Below the pieces are notes generated by a model that was not told the DNA's origin, ran no database searches, and saw only the letters and a program-made list of their open reading frames with translations. Both the position numbers and the translations under genes were made by a program. Positions 57,097 through 64,000 of a stretch of DNA of 64,000 bases are shown here, one piece after another. The stretch comes from Thermosynechococcaceae cyanobacterium MS004 (lineage in GTDB: Bacteria; Cyanobacteriota; Cyanobacteriia; Thermosynechococcales; Thermosynechococcaceae), in the NCBI GenBank assembly GCA_022402525.1, contig JAKRSB010000103.1:1-64000 (forward strand), written 5' to 3'. Numbering within the stretch: position 1 is the stretch's first letter; each line of letters starts with the position of its first letter.

Positions 57097-58026
57097 ATGG
57101 ACAAGATCTGCCCAGTATGCCTACAGTTCAATGAAGTAGGAGCTGTTACCTGTATAAAATGTAGCCTGGATTTGACGAATATTTCGTGCTGCCATCGGTG
57201 CGGCGCGACGCGATTTTCCTTTGCAGCGTTTTGCTACCACTGCGGCATCGCCCTGACCACACCAGAGCACCCTTCTACCATTCTCAATTCCTCTGCGAGT
57301 TTTGATCCGACTCTCGGCACAATTCAGGTCGAAATAGACGAGGAGTTGGCCACCACGTTTCATGGAAAGGGAATTCGGCTCTTTCACTCTGCCACCACCA
57401 CATTTCTAGATCTCCCCGGCTTGATGAAAGCCATTGTCATCGGAAAGGGTAGAGGAGAGTTTCAGCCTCATATTGATCTGCGCCATTTCTCACAGTCTGA
57501 GTTTATTTCGCGTGCCCACGCCCAAATTTCTCGCCGAGAGAAGCAATACTACCTTGAAGACCTCGGCAGCAAAAACGGGACGGAAATTAATGGTGTTTTG
57601 CTGCCCACAGGACGATCTCAAGTCCTAAACTTTGGTGACGAGATCCGGCTGGGCGGCTCAGATGCCTTTACGTTTATTTTTGTCAAAGATCAGCCGATTA
57701 ATATGGGGCACCTTCGGATGATTTCTGGAGGAGACAATACCTTTGAGGCCGAGCTGTTGGCGTCTTACGTGAGTTCAGTGACCAACTTGATTGAGGTTCT
57801 TACCTTGGCTATTCAGGTTCAGAACTTTATAGACATCAAGTATCTGGGAAATCAAATTGCGATCGCCAGCTACAATGTCGGCGCTGATGTGATGCATCTT
57901 TTAGGACAGCAGCTTGAAGACCAGGCCCAGCAGAACGTTATTTCGGCCTGTGAAAAGACCCAGACTGTCCTAAGCGAAACCCTCTCTCAAATTCGCTTAT
58001 TCCTGAAGGTCTTTTATGGTTCATGA
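57097..58026 (+). CDS. Zinc-ribbon and FHA-domain protein
   Basis: This 309-residue protein begins with two CxxC pairs (CPVC..CIKC) and then CCHRC..CYHC, forming one or two zinc ribbons in residues 1-50. An FHA domain at about 108-190 has ISRAHAQISRRE and LEDLGSKNGTEINGV, the residues that bind phosphothreonine. The last 100 residues look helical and are unassigned. It is likely a signalling adaptor that recognises phosphorylated proteins. Its stop overlaps the start of the phosphoribosyltransferase gene as ATGA. Confidence 0.82.
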   Translation: MDKICPVCLQFNEVGAVTCIKCSLDLTNISCCHRCGATRFSFAAFCYHCGIALTTPEHPSTILNSSASFDPTLGTIQVEIDEELATTFHGKGIRLFHSATTTFLDLPGLMKAIVIGKGRGEFQPHIDLRHFSQSEFISRAHAQISRREKQYYLEDLGSKNGTEINGVLLPTGRSQVLNFGDEIRLGGSDAFTFIFVKDQPINMGHLRMISGGDNTFEAELLASYVSSVTNLIEVLTLAIQVQNFIDIKYLGNQIAIASYNVGADVMHLLGQQLEDQAQQNVISACEKTQTVLSETLSQIRLFLKVFYGS

Positions 58027-58724
58027 CGCCGCCCAATCGTCCCTTTTGGCGCTCCCATCCCTCATCGCACTCCCCATCCCATCCCTTCTGCGATCGCGCT
58101 GCTGCGGGTCAGGCGTTGGGCCAAAGACTCTTCCAGCAGTTTTTGCGCTCAAGCCCCCCAAACTCCAGGATTTTTGGTCTGCCTAGAGGCGGTATTCCGG
58201 TTGCTTACGAAATTGCCCTAGCGCTTGGGGTGCCTCTTGATGCATTTTTGGTGCGGAAGCTGGGCGTCCCTAACCAGCCCGAATTGGCGATGGGTGCGAT
58301 CGCCAGCGGCGGCATTCACTATCTAAATTCCCATATCATGGGGGCTTTTCAAGTCAGTTCGGATGCCTTAGAAGCGGTTATTCAGCAAGAGCAACAAGAA
58401 TTAGAACGGCGTGAGTCCCTGTACCGCCAAAGTCGTCCGGCTCCCGTCATTCAAGGTCAGCACATTATTGTAGTAGATGACGGCATTGCAACGGGCGCAT
58501 CAATGATAGTGGCGCTCTTGGCGTTGCGCACTCAAGATCCTAGAAAGCTGACTGTTGCGGTACCGGTGGCGGCCCGATCAAGCTTGGAAAAAGTTAGCGC
58601 GATCGCCGATGATGTGGTTTGCCTCATCTGTCCCGACCCATTTGACTCGGTGGGGCAGTGGTATCTAGATTTTACGCAGGTAAGCGATACAGCGGTCTGT
58701 GATCTGCTCATGCATAGGTGTTAA
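58023..58724 (+). CDS. Phosphoribosyltransferase-domain protein
   Basis: This 233-residue protein has a type I phosphoribosyltransferase fold. GLPRGGIPVAYEIA and LGVPNQPELAMGA lie in the N-terminal half, and the PRPP-binding loop IIVVDDGIATGASM is near residue 150. The group is common in bacteria as uncharacterised PRTases and no base can be assigned as substrate. The first 30 residues are His/Ser/Pro rich and may be disordered. It is ATGA-coupled to the FHA protein. Confidence 0.83.
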   Translation: MTPPNRPFWRSHPSSHSPSHPFCDRAAAGQALGQRLFQQFLRSSPPNSRIFGLPRGGIPVAYEIALALGVPLDAFLVRKLGVPNQPELAMGAIASGGIHYLNSHIMGAFQVSSDALEAVIQQEQQELERRESLYRQSRPAPVIQGQHIIVVDDGIATGASMIVALLALRTQDPRKLTVAVPVAARSSLEKVSAIADDVVCLICPDPFDSVGQWYLDFTQVSDTAVCDLLMHRC

Positions 58725-58734
58725 ACACCATGAA

Positions 58735-58835
58735 GGAAACTGGGCTAATGTCCACATCCCTTTTGGGAATGAGCCCAGCAACCCTCAGCTGCTTTAAAGG
58801 GAAAGGCAGTCGTGGAAATCTGCAGAGCAGCTCGA
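58735..58835 (+). ncRNA. Candidate pseudoknotted RNA, possibly a riboswitch
   Basis: A 7-bp stem, CTGGGCT (58740-58746) with AGCCCAG (58772-58778), encloses the hairpin TCCC-TTTT-GGGA (58757-58768). The right strand runs directly into AGCAACC. CCCT (58782-58785) then pairs with AGGG (58798-58801). AGCTGC (58787-58792) in that loop can pair with GCAGCT (58827-58832), forming a pseudoknot. GCAG/CTGC (58806-58809 and 58820-58823) gives another stem. The order stem - GCAACC - stem - AAGGNNG recalls the SAM-I/SAM-IV riboswitch clan, but the SAM-I P1 and GAGGGA elements are not seen. The family is unproven. Confidence 0.4.
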
Positions 58836-58878
58836 AAAATCAGCAGTGAGACAGCCCTAGTCCCAGAGAAAACACAAT

Positions 58879-58921
58879 GTATACAGCGTTACAGAACATA
58901 AAATGCTTTTTACATTAGAAA
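58879..58921 (+). promoter_or_regulatory. NtcA-like activator site and -10 element
   Basis: GTATACAGCGTTAC (58879-58892) is a perfect GTA-N8-TAC box. After 23 bases comes TAGAAA (58916-58921), close to the TAN3T -10 element of NtcA-activated cyanobacterial promoters, which usually lies 20-24 bases downstream. This suggests nitrogen control of the importer genes that follow. A perfect half-site match can still arise by chance. Confidence 0.5.
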
Positions 58922-59244
58922 TAAGCTGCATACAGAATACAAAAGAAGGATTCGAGCTTTGGTTTCACAGCAACCTAGAAACCTTTGGAAGTAAAGGGCA
59001 TCTTAATTGATCTTTACAGAAATTGATCTTGACAGAGGCCCAATGCGTCTATAAATCCAGAAAAGTTTCGTTCAGTAACAAATTATACATAAAGACTCAA
59101 GAGAATTTGATGTAGCTCTGCTGTCCTTGTCTTTTGAGTTTTATAGAAGTTACTTGAAGCTGGATTTTCCGCTGACGCTTACTTTTCAGAGCCTTTTATT
59201 TCGTTTTTTTGTCCATGATTGTCTTGTGAAGCGTGAGATTTTAA

Positions 59245-60357
59245 ATGAAGCGATTTATTGGATTGAGTCTAGTACTATTTTCTACTCTGTTTTATTCTGG
59301 ATGCTCAAATTCCGCTAGCACACCTAATGTCTCTGGAGGGGCTGAAAATACATCCACGTCTGGCGATGCAAGTAAAGAACTGAAAAACATTCGAGTTCAG
59401 CTTGCATTTTTAATGCAAAGTCTGGATGCTCCTTTGGTTGTGGCCATTGACAAAGGCTACTTCAAGGAAGAAGGCCTCAACGTTAGTTTCGAGCGCGGTT
59501 TTGGCAACAGTGACACCATCAGTAAGCTAGGGACGGGGAAATTCGATCTGGCTTTTAGCGATATGTACAATACCCTCGAATTTAATAGTAAGAATCCAGC
59601 CGAGAAAATAAAGGCGGTCGCAATTGTTCACAGTCGCGCTCCATTTTCAATTGTTACTTTCAAAGATAAAGGAATTAGCTCACCCAAAGATCTTGCAGGC
59701 AAGAAGCTAGGAGCGCCAGCCGGAGATGGCCCGCGTAAGCTATTCCCGCTGTTGGCAAAAGAGGCTGGCATTGATCCAAACTCTATAAATTGGACGACGA
59801 TGGAGCCAAAGTTACGAGAAACCTTCCTTCTTCAAGGTCAAGTAGATGCTGTGAGTGGGTTTTCAACTTCCATCATTCCTAGCCTTTTGAAAGGTGGGAA
59901 AAAGATGGATGACCTAAGCGTTTTTTACTATAACGAGTCAGGACTAGACTTTTATGGCAACGCAATTCTGGCTAAGTCAGACTTCATCGATAAAAACCCT
60001 GCTGTTGTAAAGTCCTTTGTAAAAGCCTACTTGCGGGGAGTGCAGGATGTTATCAAAGATCCTAATGCAGGGCTTGAGGCGTTAATGGCAGCCGACCAAA
60101 GTAAATTGATGGATCGTGAGGCCGAAAAAGTCCGACTTCAAATTGCTCTAGAACGCTTGATTATTACGCCAGAGGCAGAGACCCTTGGCCTGGGTGCAGT
60201 CGATCAAGCGCGCTTACAAAAAAGTATTGATCAAACGGTTGCTGGGTTCAAGATATCTGGAAATCCAAAGTCTGCCGATATTTTTACAGACCAGTTTTTG
60301 CCGCCCAAATCAGAACGCACTCTGCCACCAGCCGCTGAACGAAAACCTCTCATCTAA
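59245..60357 (+). CDS. ABC importer substrate-binding lipoprotein (SsuA/TauA/THI5-like)
   Basis: This 370-residue protein has a lipoprotein signal with lipobox FYSGC (Cys near residue 20), so it is anchored to the membrane facing the periplasm. The mature part is an NMT1/SsuA-type binding protein: LAFLMQSLDAPLVVAIDKGYFKEEGL is the typical N-terminal lobe and KDLAGKKLGAP the hinge-side loop. Relatives bind sulfonates, taurine, nitrate, pyrimidine precursors and others, so the ligand is not readable. ATPase and permease genes follow. An NtcA-like promoter and a structured RNA candidate precede it. Confidence 0.87.
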   Translation: MKRFIGLSLVLFSTLFYSGCSNSASTPNVSGGAENTSTSGDASKELKNIRVQLAFLMQSLDAPLVVAIDKGYFKEEGLNVSFERGFGNSDTISKLGTGKFDLAFSDMYNTLEFNSKNPAEKIKAVAIVHSRAPFSIVTFKDKGISSPKDLAGKKLGAPAGDGPRKLFPLLAKEAGIDPNSINWTTMEPKLRETFLLQGQVDAVSGFSTSIIPSLLKGGKKMDDLSVFYYNESGLDFYGNAILAKSDFIDKNPAVVKSFVKAYLRGVQDVIKDPNAGLEALMAADQSKLMDREAEKVRLQIALERLIITPEAETLGLGAVDQARLQKSIDQTVAGFKISGNPKSADIFTDQFLPPKSERTLPPAAERKPLI

Positions 60358-60377
60358 AGCTTTATGGCTCAAACACT

Positions 60378-61208
60378 ATGCACCAACCTCTGACCCAATC
60401 AACCCCCGCAAACTTGTCCGACATAGATCAACCCCCTTTACTGGAATTTGATCATGTTGGCTTAGAGTATCCCTTTGAAGGGTCTATGCGTCGCATCATT
60501 GAGGATGTAAATCTTTCAATTAAGCCTGGAGAATTTGTATCCTTTGTTGGGCCAAGCGGCTGCGGTAAAACTTCGATTCTTAAAATGGTATCGGGCTTAA
60601 ATCCTGCCCCCATTGGCGAAATTCGCTGTCGAGGCGAGAAAATTAAAAAGCCTCTGAAAAATGTAGGGATAGCCTTTCAGAATCCGGTGCTTCTACCCTG
60701 GCGCACAACCATTGACAATGTTTTGCTTCCGCTAGAGGTCGTTCAGCCCTATAAAGGTGAGTTTAAGCAAAAGAAGGCGCAGTTTCTAGATATGGCGCAA
60801 GAATTGCTGACGACGGTCCGCCTTCAGGACTTTCAGAAACAGTACCCTTGGCAGCTTTCCGGCGGGATGCGGCAAAGAGCCTCTCTCTGCCGATCGCTCA
60901 TTCATCAGCCAGAGATCTTATTGCTGGATGAGCCGTTTGGAGCACTAGACGCTTTTACCCGCGAGGAAATGTGGGGCATGCTTCAAAAGCTATGGATGAA
61001 GGTTCGCTGCGTGGGTATTTTGATTACCCATGACTTGCGAGAAGCAGTCTTTTTGTCAGATACGGTGTACGTAATGGGCCCCCGCCCTAGCAACATTGTT
61101 CATACTGTCAAAATTAACTTGCCTCGGCCTCGGAACTTAGAAATGGAGCTATCAGATGAATTTAATCATCTGTTTTCTGAAATTCGTCGCCACATTCACC
61201 ATAACTAG
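60378..61208 (+). CDS. ABC importer ATPase (SsuB/TauB/NrtD-like)
   Basis: This 276-residue ATPase energises the importer. It has Walker A GPSGCGKTS, Q-loop FQNPVLLPW, signature LSGGMRQR, Walker B LLLDEPFGALD and H-loop LITHDLREA, all intact. It lies 20 bases after the binding-protein gene. The first 30 residues are an extra polar tail. The stop codon is part of a 14/15-bp tandem repeat that fills the gap to the permease gene. Confidence 0.9.
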   Translation: MHQPLTQSTPANLSDIDQPPLLEFDHVGLEYPFEGSMRRIIEDVNLSIKPGEFVSFVGPSGCGKTSILKMVSGLNPAPIGEIRCRGEKIKKPLKNVGIAFQNPVLLPWRTTIDNVLLPLEVVQPYKGEFKQKKAQFLDMAQELLTTVRLQDFQKQYPWQLSGGMRQRASLCRSLIHQPEILLLDEPFGALDAFTREEMWGMLQKLWMKVRCVGILITHDLREAVFLSDTVYVMGPRPSNIVHTVKINLPRPRNLEMELSDEFNHLFSEIRRHIHHN

Positions 61209-61290
61209 ATTCGCCATAGCTAATTCACCATAACTAGATTCACCACAGCTAATTCACCATAACTAGATTCACCACAACGAGATTCACTAG
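61194..61290. repeat. 14/15-bp tandem repeat, about 6 copies, between ATPase and permease genes
   Basis: Units of the form ATTCACCATAACTAG (15 bp) alternate with 14-bp variants such as ATTCACCACAGCTA. The first unit contains the TAG stop of the ATPase gene. The array forms most of the intercistronic gap, so it may affect messenger stability or coupling. Confidence 0.85.
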
Positions 61291-61317
61291 ATCTTAGGGA
61301 GCTTAAGAGCATTTGTA

Positions 61318-62085
61318 ATGAATATACAGAAGTTTATGAGGTCGAAGGCGGGTACATTTGTACTTCCCTTTGCCGCAACCGTAATGCTTTTTGTGGTTTG
61401 GGAGCTGGCGGTTCTGATCTTTAAAATTCCGCCCTTTACCCTGCCCTCTCCTTCGAAGATTGTGCAGGCGTCCATCCAGTTTACGCCGCAACTTTTGGCG
61501 GCTGGTTGGCGTACCTTGGTGACAACGTTGGTGGGTTTTGCCTTAGCGATCGCCACGGGTGTTGTTTTAGGTTTTTCAATTGGCTATTCTAGGCTGGCTT
61601 ATTTAACCCTTTATCCATTGCTGGTGGGGTTTAATACCATTCCTAAAGTAGCGCTAGTCCCCTTGCTGGCTGTCTGGTTTGGTGCAAACGAAATTCCAGC
61701 TATTCTGACTGCTTTTCTGCTGGCTTTTTTCCCAATTGCCGTCAATGTGGCTTTAGGGCTAGATACCGTTGAGCCAGAGATGAAGGATGTTTTGCGAGCT
61801 CTAGGGGCAACCCAAGTAGAGGTGTTTCAGAAGGTGGGCTGGCCTCATACTCTACCGTACCTATTTGCTTCCCTGAAGATTGCGGCATCTTTTGCGTTTG
61901 TGGGCTCCGTGATTTCGGAGTCTGTGGCCTCTAATGGCGGTATGGGCTATTTAATTGTTCAAGCCAGCTCTAGCTTTGATGTTCCCCTGGCATTTGCTGC
62001 ACTCTTGGGCTTGGGCATTTTAGGCATTATGCTTTACGGATTCTTTGCAGTTCTTGAAAAATACGTTATCTACTGGGCTAGGTAG
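61318..62085 (+). CDS. ABC importer permease (SsuC/TauC-like)
   Basis: This 255-residue inner-membrane permease has about six helices. The BPD_transp_1 domain includes the EAA-type loop near LRALGATQVEVFQKVGWP that docks on the ATPase. An AGGGAG-like sequence lies about 20 bases upstream of the ATG. It completes a three-gene importer with the binding lipoprotein and ATPase. It converges with the tRNA nucleotidyltransferase gene, leaving about 50 bases between. Confidence 0.9.
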   Translation: MNIQKFMRSKAGTFVLPFAATVMLFVVWELAVLIFKIPPFTLPSPSKIVQASIQFTPQLLAAGWRTLVTTLVGFALAIATGVVLGFSIGYSRLAYLTLYPLLVGFNTIPKVALVPLLAVWFGANEIPAILTAFLLAFFPIAVNVALGLDTVEPEMKDVLRALGATQVEVFQKVGWPHTLPYLFASLKIAASFAFVGSVISESVASNGGMGYLIVQASSSFDVPLAFAALLGLGILGIMLYGFFAVLEKYVIYWAR

Positions 62086-62134
62086 CTATTTCCTGTCTAT
62101 TTGCTACCTATTTGCTGCTCAGTAAATTGAATGC

Positions 62135-64000
62135 TTAGGACTGTGGAAAGTGCTCCAGCACCCAAGAAATGGCGTCTTTTTGTGTTGAAAGGTCTCCATC
62201 TAATGTGGCAGCGATCGCAGCCTCCAGAATGATCTTAAAGTCTGGGCCTGGACGATATCCCAGCCTAATCAGGTCGGCTCCGGTGATCAGTGGCCTGACC
62301 GCAGACCACTGATCTAGGTAGCGCCAAATCTGACGACGAACCGATACCGACGAGGCGATCGCCACTTCAATGAGGAGAGGGAGGTCATAGGATTTGAGGT
62401 GCTGGACGACTTGGCTGGGCGATCGCCCTTGATCGAGAACAGTCGCCTGCTCAAGCGCTTTGGGCATTGCGGCAAAGCGCTGCTGGGTTAGCTCTGGTAA
62501 GTGCAGCTGTTGCGCTGCTTCACGCTGTTTTGGGTCGGGGAGCGTCAGCAAGAGCGTTTCCAAAATCATCAGCCAGGGCGGGAACTGCTTAAATTGGGGG
62601 TCAAAGCGCTTGAGCCAGCACAGCGCCATTTGAATCCGTCGCCATCCGTTTTGATCTAGCACCAGATCGCGGTGCAGACACTGGAGCGCCCCCAGGCTTG
62701 CCATGAGCTTCAGGGCCTGTGGCCACTGCATCAGCTTAAAAATTGACTTCAGTTCGTTCCGTAAGCGTGACTGAAGCGCCGGCGCTTTTTCTGCATTGTG
62801 CTGGATCTGAGCATAAATGCCGCTGGCGATCGCGGTGTGAATGTAGGATTCAGTCTGGGGCTCTAGGTTAAAGCCCAAGCGGGTTGCAAACCGCACCGCC
62901 CGAAAAATGCGCGTGGGGTCTTCAATAAAGCTATTGGGGTGCAGAACCCGAATGTAGCGCTGCTCTAGGTCTTCTAGCCCTCCAAAAAAGTCCAGAAGCT
63001 CTCCTGCCTTGCTGTGCTGTCCGCCAGGGGGCGTTAGGCGAACCGCTAAGGCATTGACCGTAAAGTCTCGACGGTATAAGTCTTGACGAATGGAGCTGGC
63101 CGACACCTCCGGATTGGCCGCCGGGTAAGGATAAAATTCGCTACGAGCCGTGGCAATGTCCACTGCAAACGCGCCAATCTCTGACCCCTCCGGCCACAAT
63201 AGCGAGGCCGTTTGAAACTGCCCGTAGACCTGAAGCTGTACCCCAAAAGTCGCCTCTAGCGATCGCGCCAGATCTACCCCCGCCGCCTGCTGCTGAGACG
63301 TGACCCCATCTACCACCAGGTCAAATTCCCGTAGCGCAAGGGTGCTCCCTGCTTGCGCCAAGAGCAGATCGCGCACTGCCCCGCCTACTAAGTAAAGCTG
63401 CCAGCCCCGTGCCTGAGCTGCCGCCGCCGCTTGGGTTAAAATCTGGTGCAGTTTGGGTGCAAGCATCTGATCTAAACGGCTGGCAAAAGCTTCTCGTACC
63501 AGGGTTTGAGTGCTTCCGCCTCGATGGTTAAGGTGATGGAGCTGGCGCAAAATATCCGTGCGGGTCACAATGCCCACCAGCGCTCCCTCATTCACGACGG
63601 GTAGCCGACCGATGTCATAGGTCACCATCAAGTTTTCGATTTCCGGCAGGGGGGTTTGGGGCGTTATGGTGCGGACGGGTGCAGTCATGTAGCCCTTAAC
63701 TGGCGCATGGCCAAACCCGTGGTGGAGGGCAATATCAAGATCGCGACGCGACAGAATGCCCACCAATTGCCCCGCCTCATCCATTACCGAAAGGCCAGAA
63801 TGTCCATACCGCAGCAGAATGCGGCGGGCTTGGTCGATGGTGGTGTCTAGCAAGATGGTACGCACCGGAGCGGACATCAGCTCTGCGGCTACTAAGGGAG
63901 GTGGAATTTGCGCCTGAAGCTGCTCAATCAGCCGCCCCAAGAGCTGGGTCGGGTTGGACGGCATTTCCGTTTTGTTCTCTACCAGGTTAAGGGTGGCCGC
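62135..64000 (-). CDS. CBS-domain tRNA nucleotidyltransferase (CCA-adding type), 5' end outside the window
   Basis: The minus-strand frame has an ATG at 63964 but stays open, without a stop, to base 64000. The gene therefore probably starts outside the window. Visible are two CBS domains (TAPVRTITPQTPLPEIE and the preceding repeat), a class II nucleotidyltransferase head with VGGAVRDLLL and RRDFTVNALAVRL, and a helical RNA-binding region. The acidic pair reads EFD (63320-63328) where DxD is usual. Relatives in cyanobacteria and deep-branching bacteria often carry an N-terminal DHH/DHHA1 phosphoesterase; residues ahead of the ATG (ATLNLVENKTE) could be the end of such a domain. The role is 3' CCA addition or repair of tRNA, or poly(A) addition. 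Confidence 0.85.
   Translation of the reverse strand, partial: AATLNLVENKTEMPSNPTQLLGRLIEQLQAQIPPPLVAAELMSAPVRTILLDTTIDQARRILLRYGHSGLSVMDEAGQLVGILSRRDLDIALHHGFGHAPVKGYMTAPVRTITPQTPLPEIENLMVTYDIGRLPVVNEGALVGIVTRTDILRQLHHLNHRGGSTQTLVREAFASRLDQMLAPKLHQILTQAAAAAQARGWQLYLVGGAVRDLLLAQAGSTLALREFDLVVDGVTSQQQAAGVDLARSLEATFGVQLQVYGQFQTASLLWPEGSEIGAFAVDIATARSEFYPYPAANPEVSASSIRQDLYRRDFTVNALAVRLTPPGGQHSKAGELLDFFGGLEDLEQRYIRVLHPNSFIEDPTRIFRAVRFATRLGFNLEPQTESYIHTAIASGIYAQIQHNAEKAPALQSRLRNELKSIFKLMQWPQALKLMASLGALQCLHRDLVLDQNGWRRIQMALCWLKRFDPQFKQFPPWLMILETLLLTLPDPKQREAAQQLHLPELTQQRFAAMPKALEQATVLDQGRSPSQVVQHLKSYDLPLLIEVAIASSVSVRRQIWRYLDQWSAVRPLITGADLIRLGYRPGPDFKIILEAAIAATLDGDLSTQKDAISWVLEHFPQS

Larger units (their letters stand above)
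58725..59244. promoter_or_regulatory. Leader and promoter region of the ABC importer
   Basis: These 520 bases hold no gene. They contain a pseudoknotted RNA candidate (58735-58835), an NtcA-like promoter (58879-58921), and then AT-rich sequence with no other recognised element up to the start codon at 59245. A frame at 59127-59318 overlaps the importer start in another phase and is discarded. Confidence 0.55.

Noticed and set aside
58735-58835. TPP or cobalamin riboswitch
   Set aside because: The diagnostic CUGAGA/ACCUGA (TPP) and GCCACUG (cobalamin) boxes are absent.
59127-59318. 63-residue frame overlapping the start of the binding-protein gene
   Set aside because: Out of phase with the clear lipoprotein start at 59245 and without recognisable features.

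Overview
The window is chromosomal DNA of a cyanobacterium, probably filamentous. The evidence is the many GCGATCGC-type palindromes (HIP1), DevBCA-type exporter genes, pentapeptide-repeat and NagA genes of cyanobacterial type, an NtcA-like site, and a CBS-domain tRNA nucleotidyltransferase. It has three parts.

(1) Bases 1-6.8 kb hold housekeeping genes: a bifunctional ppGpp synthetase/hydrolase, a 2-Cys peroxiredoxin, an AMIN-domain N-acetylmuramoyl-alanine amidase, and a leftward ATGA-coupled pair (ArsR-type regulator and pentapeptide-repeat protein). The spacer at 3.3-4.4 kb is full of short tandem repeats.

(2) Bases 7.5-48.5 kb hold one rightward lipopeptide cluster. The enzyme order is FAAL-ACP-KS-AT(degenerate)-DH-ER-KR-ACP; KS-AT-ACP followed by four C-A-PCP modules; C-A-PCP; and KS-AT-KR-ACP-TE. 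An export block follows: a DevB adaptor, two different DevC permeases, and a 902-residue single-frame fusion of an MFS transporter, a DevA-type ABC ATPase and a CheY-like receiver. Read colinearly, a fatty acid is activated, extended once with full reduction, extended again without reduction, joined to five amino acids (two with the same unassigned pocket code, then Gly, Tyr/Phe, and one unassigned), extended by malonate with ketoreduction, and released by a thioesterase. No phosphopantetheinyl transferase, MbtH, halogenase, methyltransferase or epimerase was seen. I do not recognise the product.

(3) Bases 48.6-64 kb return to general metabolism: a structured RNA candidate, tldD/tldE, a MITE with terminal repeats and target duplication, a GPH-family symporter, alr and purE leftward, a small membrane protein, nagA, a zinc-ribbon/FHA protein coupled to a phosphoribosyltransferase, and a SsuA/TauA-type ABC importer. 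The importer is preceded by a pseudoknotted RNA candidate and an NtcA-like promoter. A tRNA nucleotidyltransferase runs off the right edge.

The most unusual items are the MFS-ABC-REC fusion with its paired DevC permeases, the first PKS module with an AT lacking its catalytic Ser and His, the linker that looks like the scar of a lost aminotransferase domain, two unassigned structured RNA candidates, and locus-specific 12-18 bp tandem repeats in many spacers. All identifications come from reading the sequence; no database search was run.
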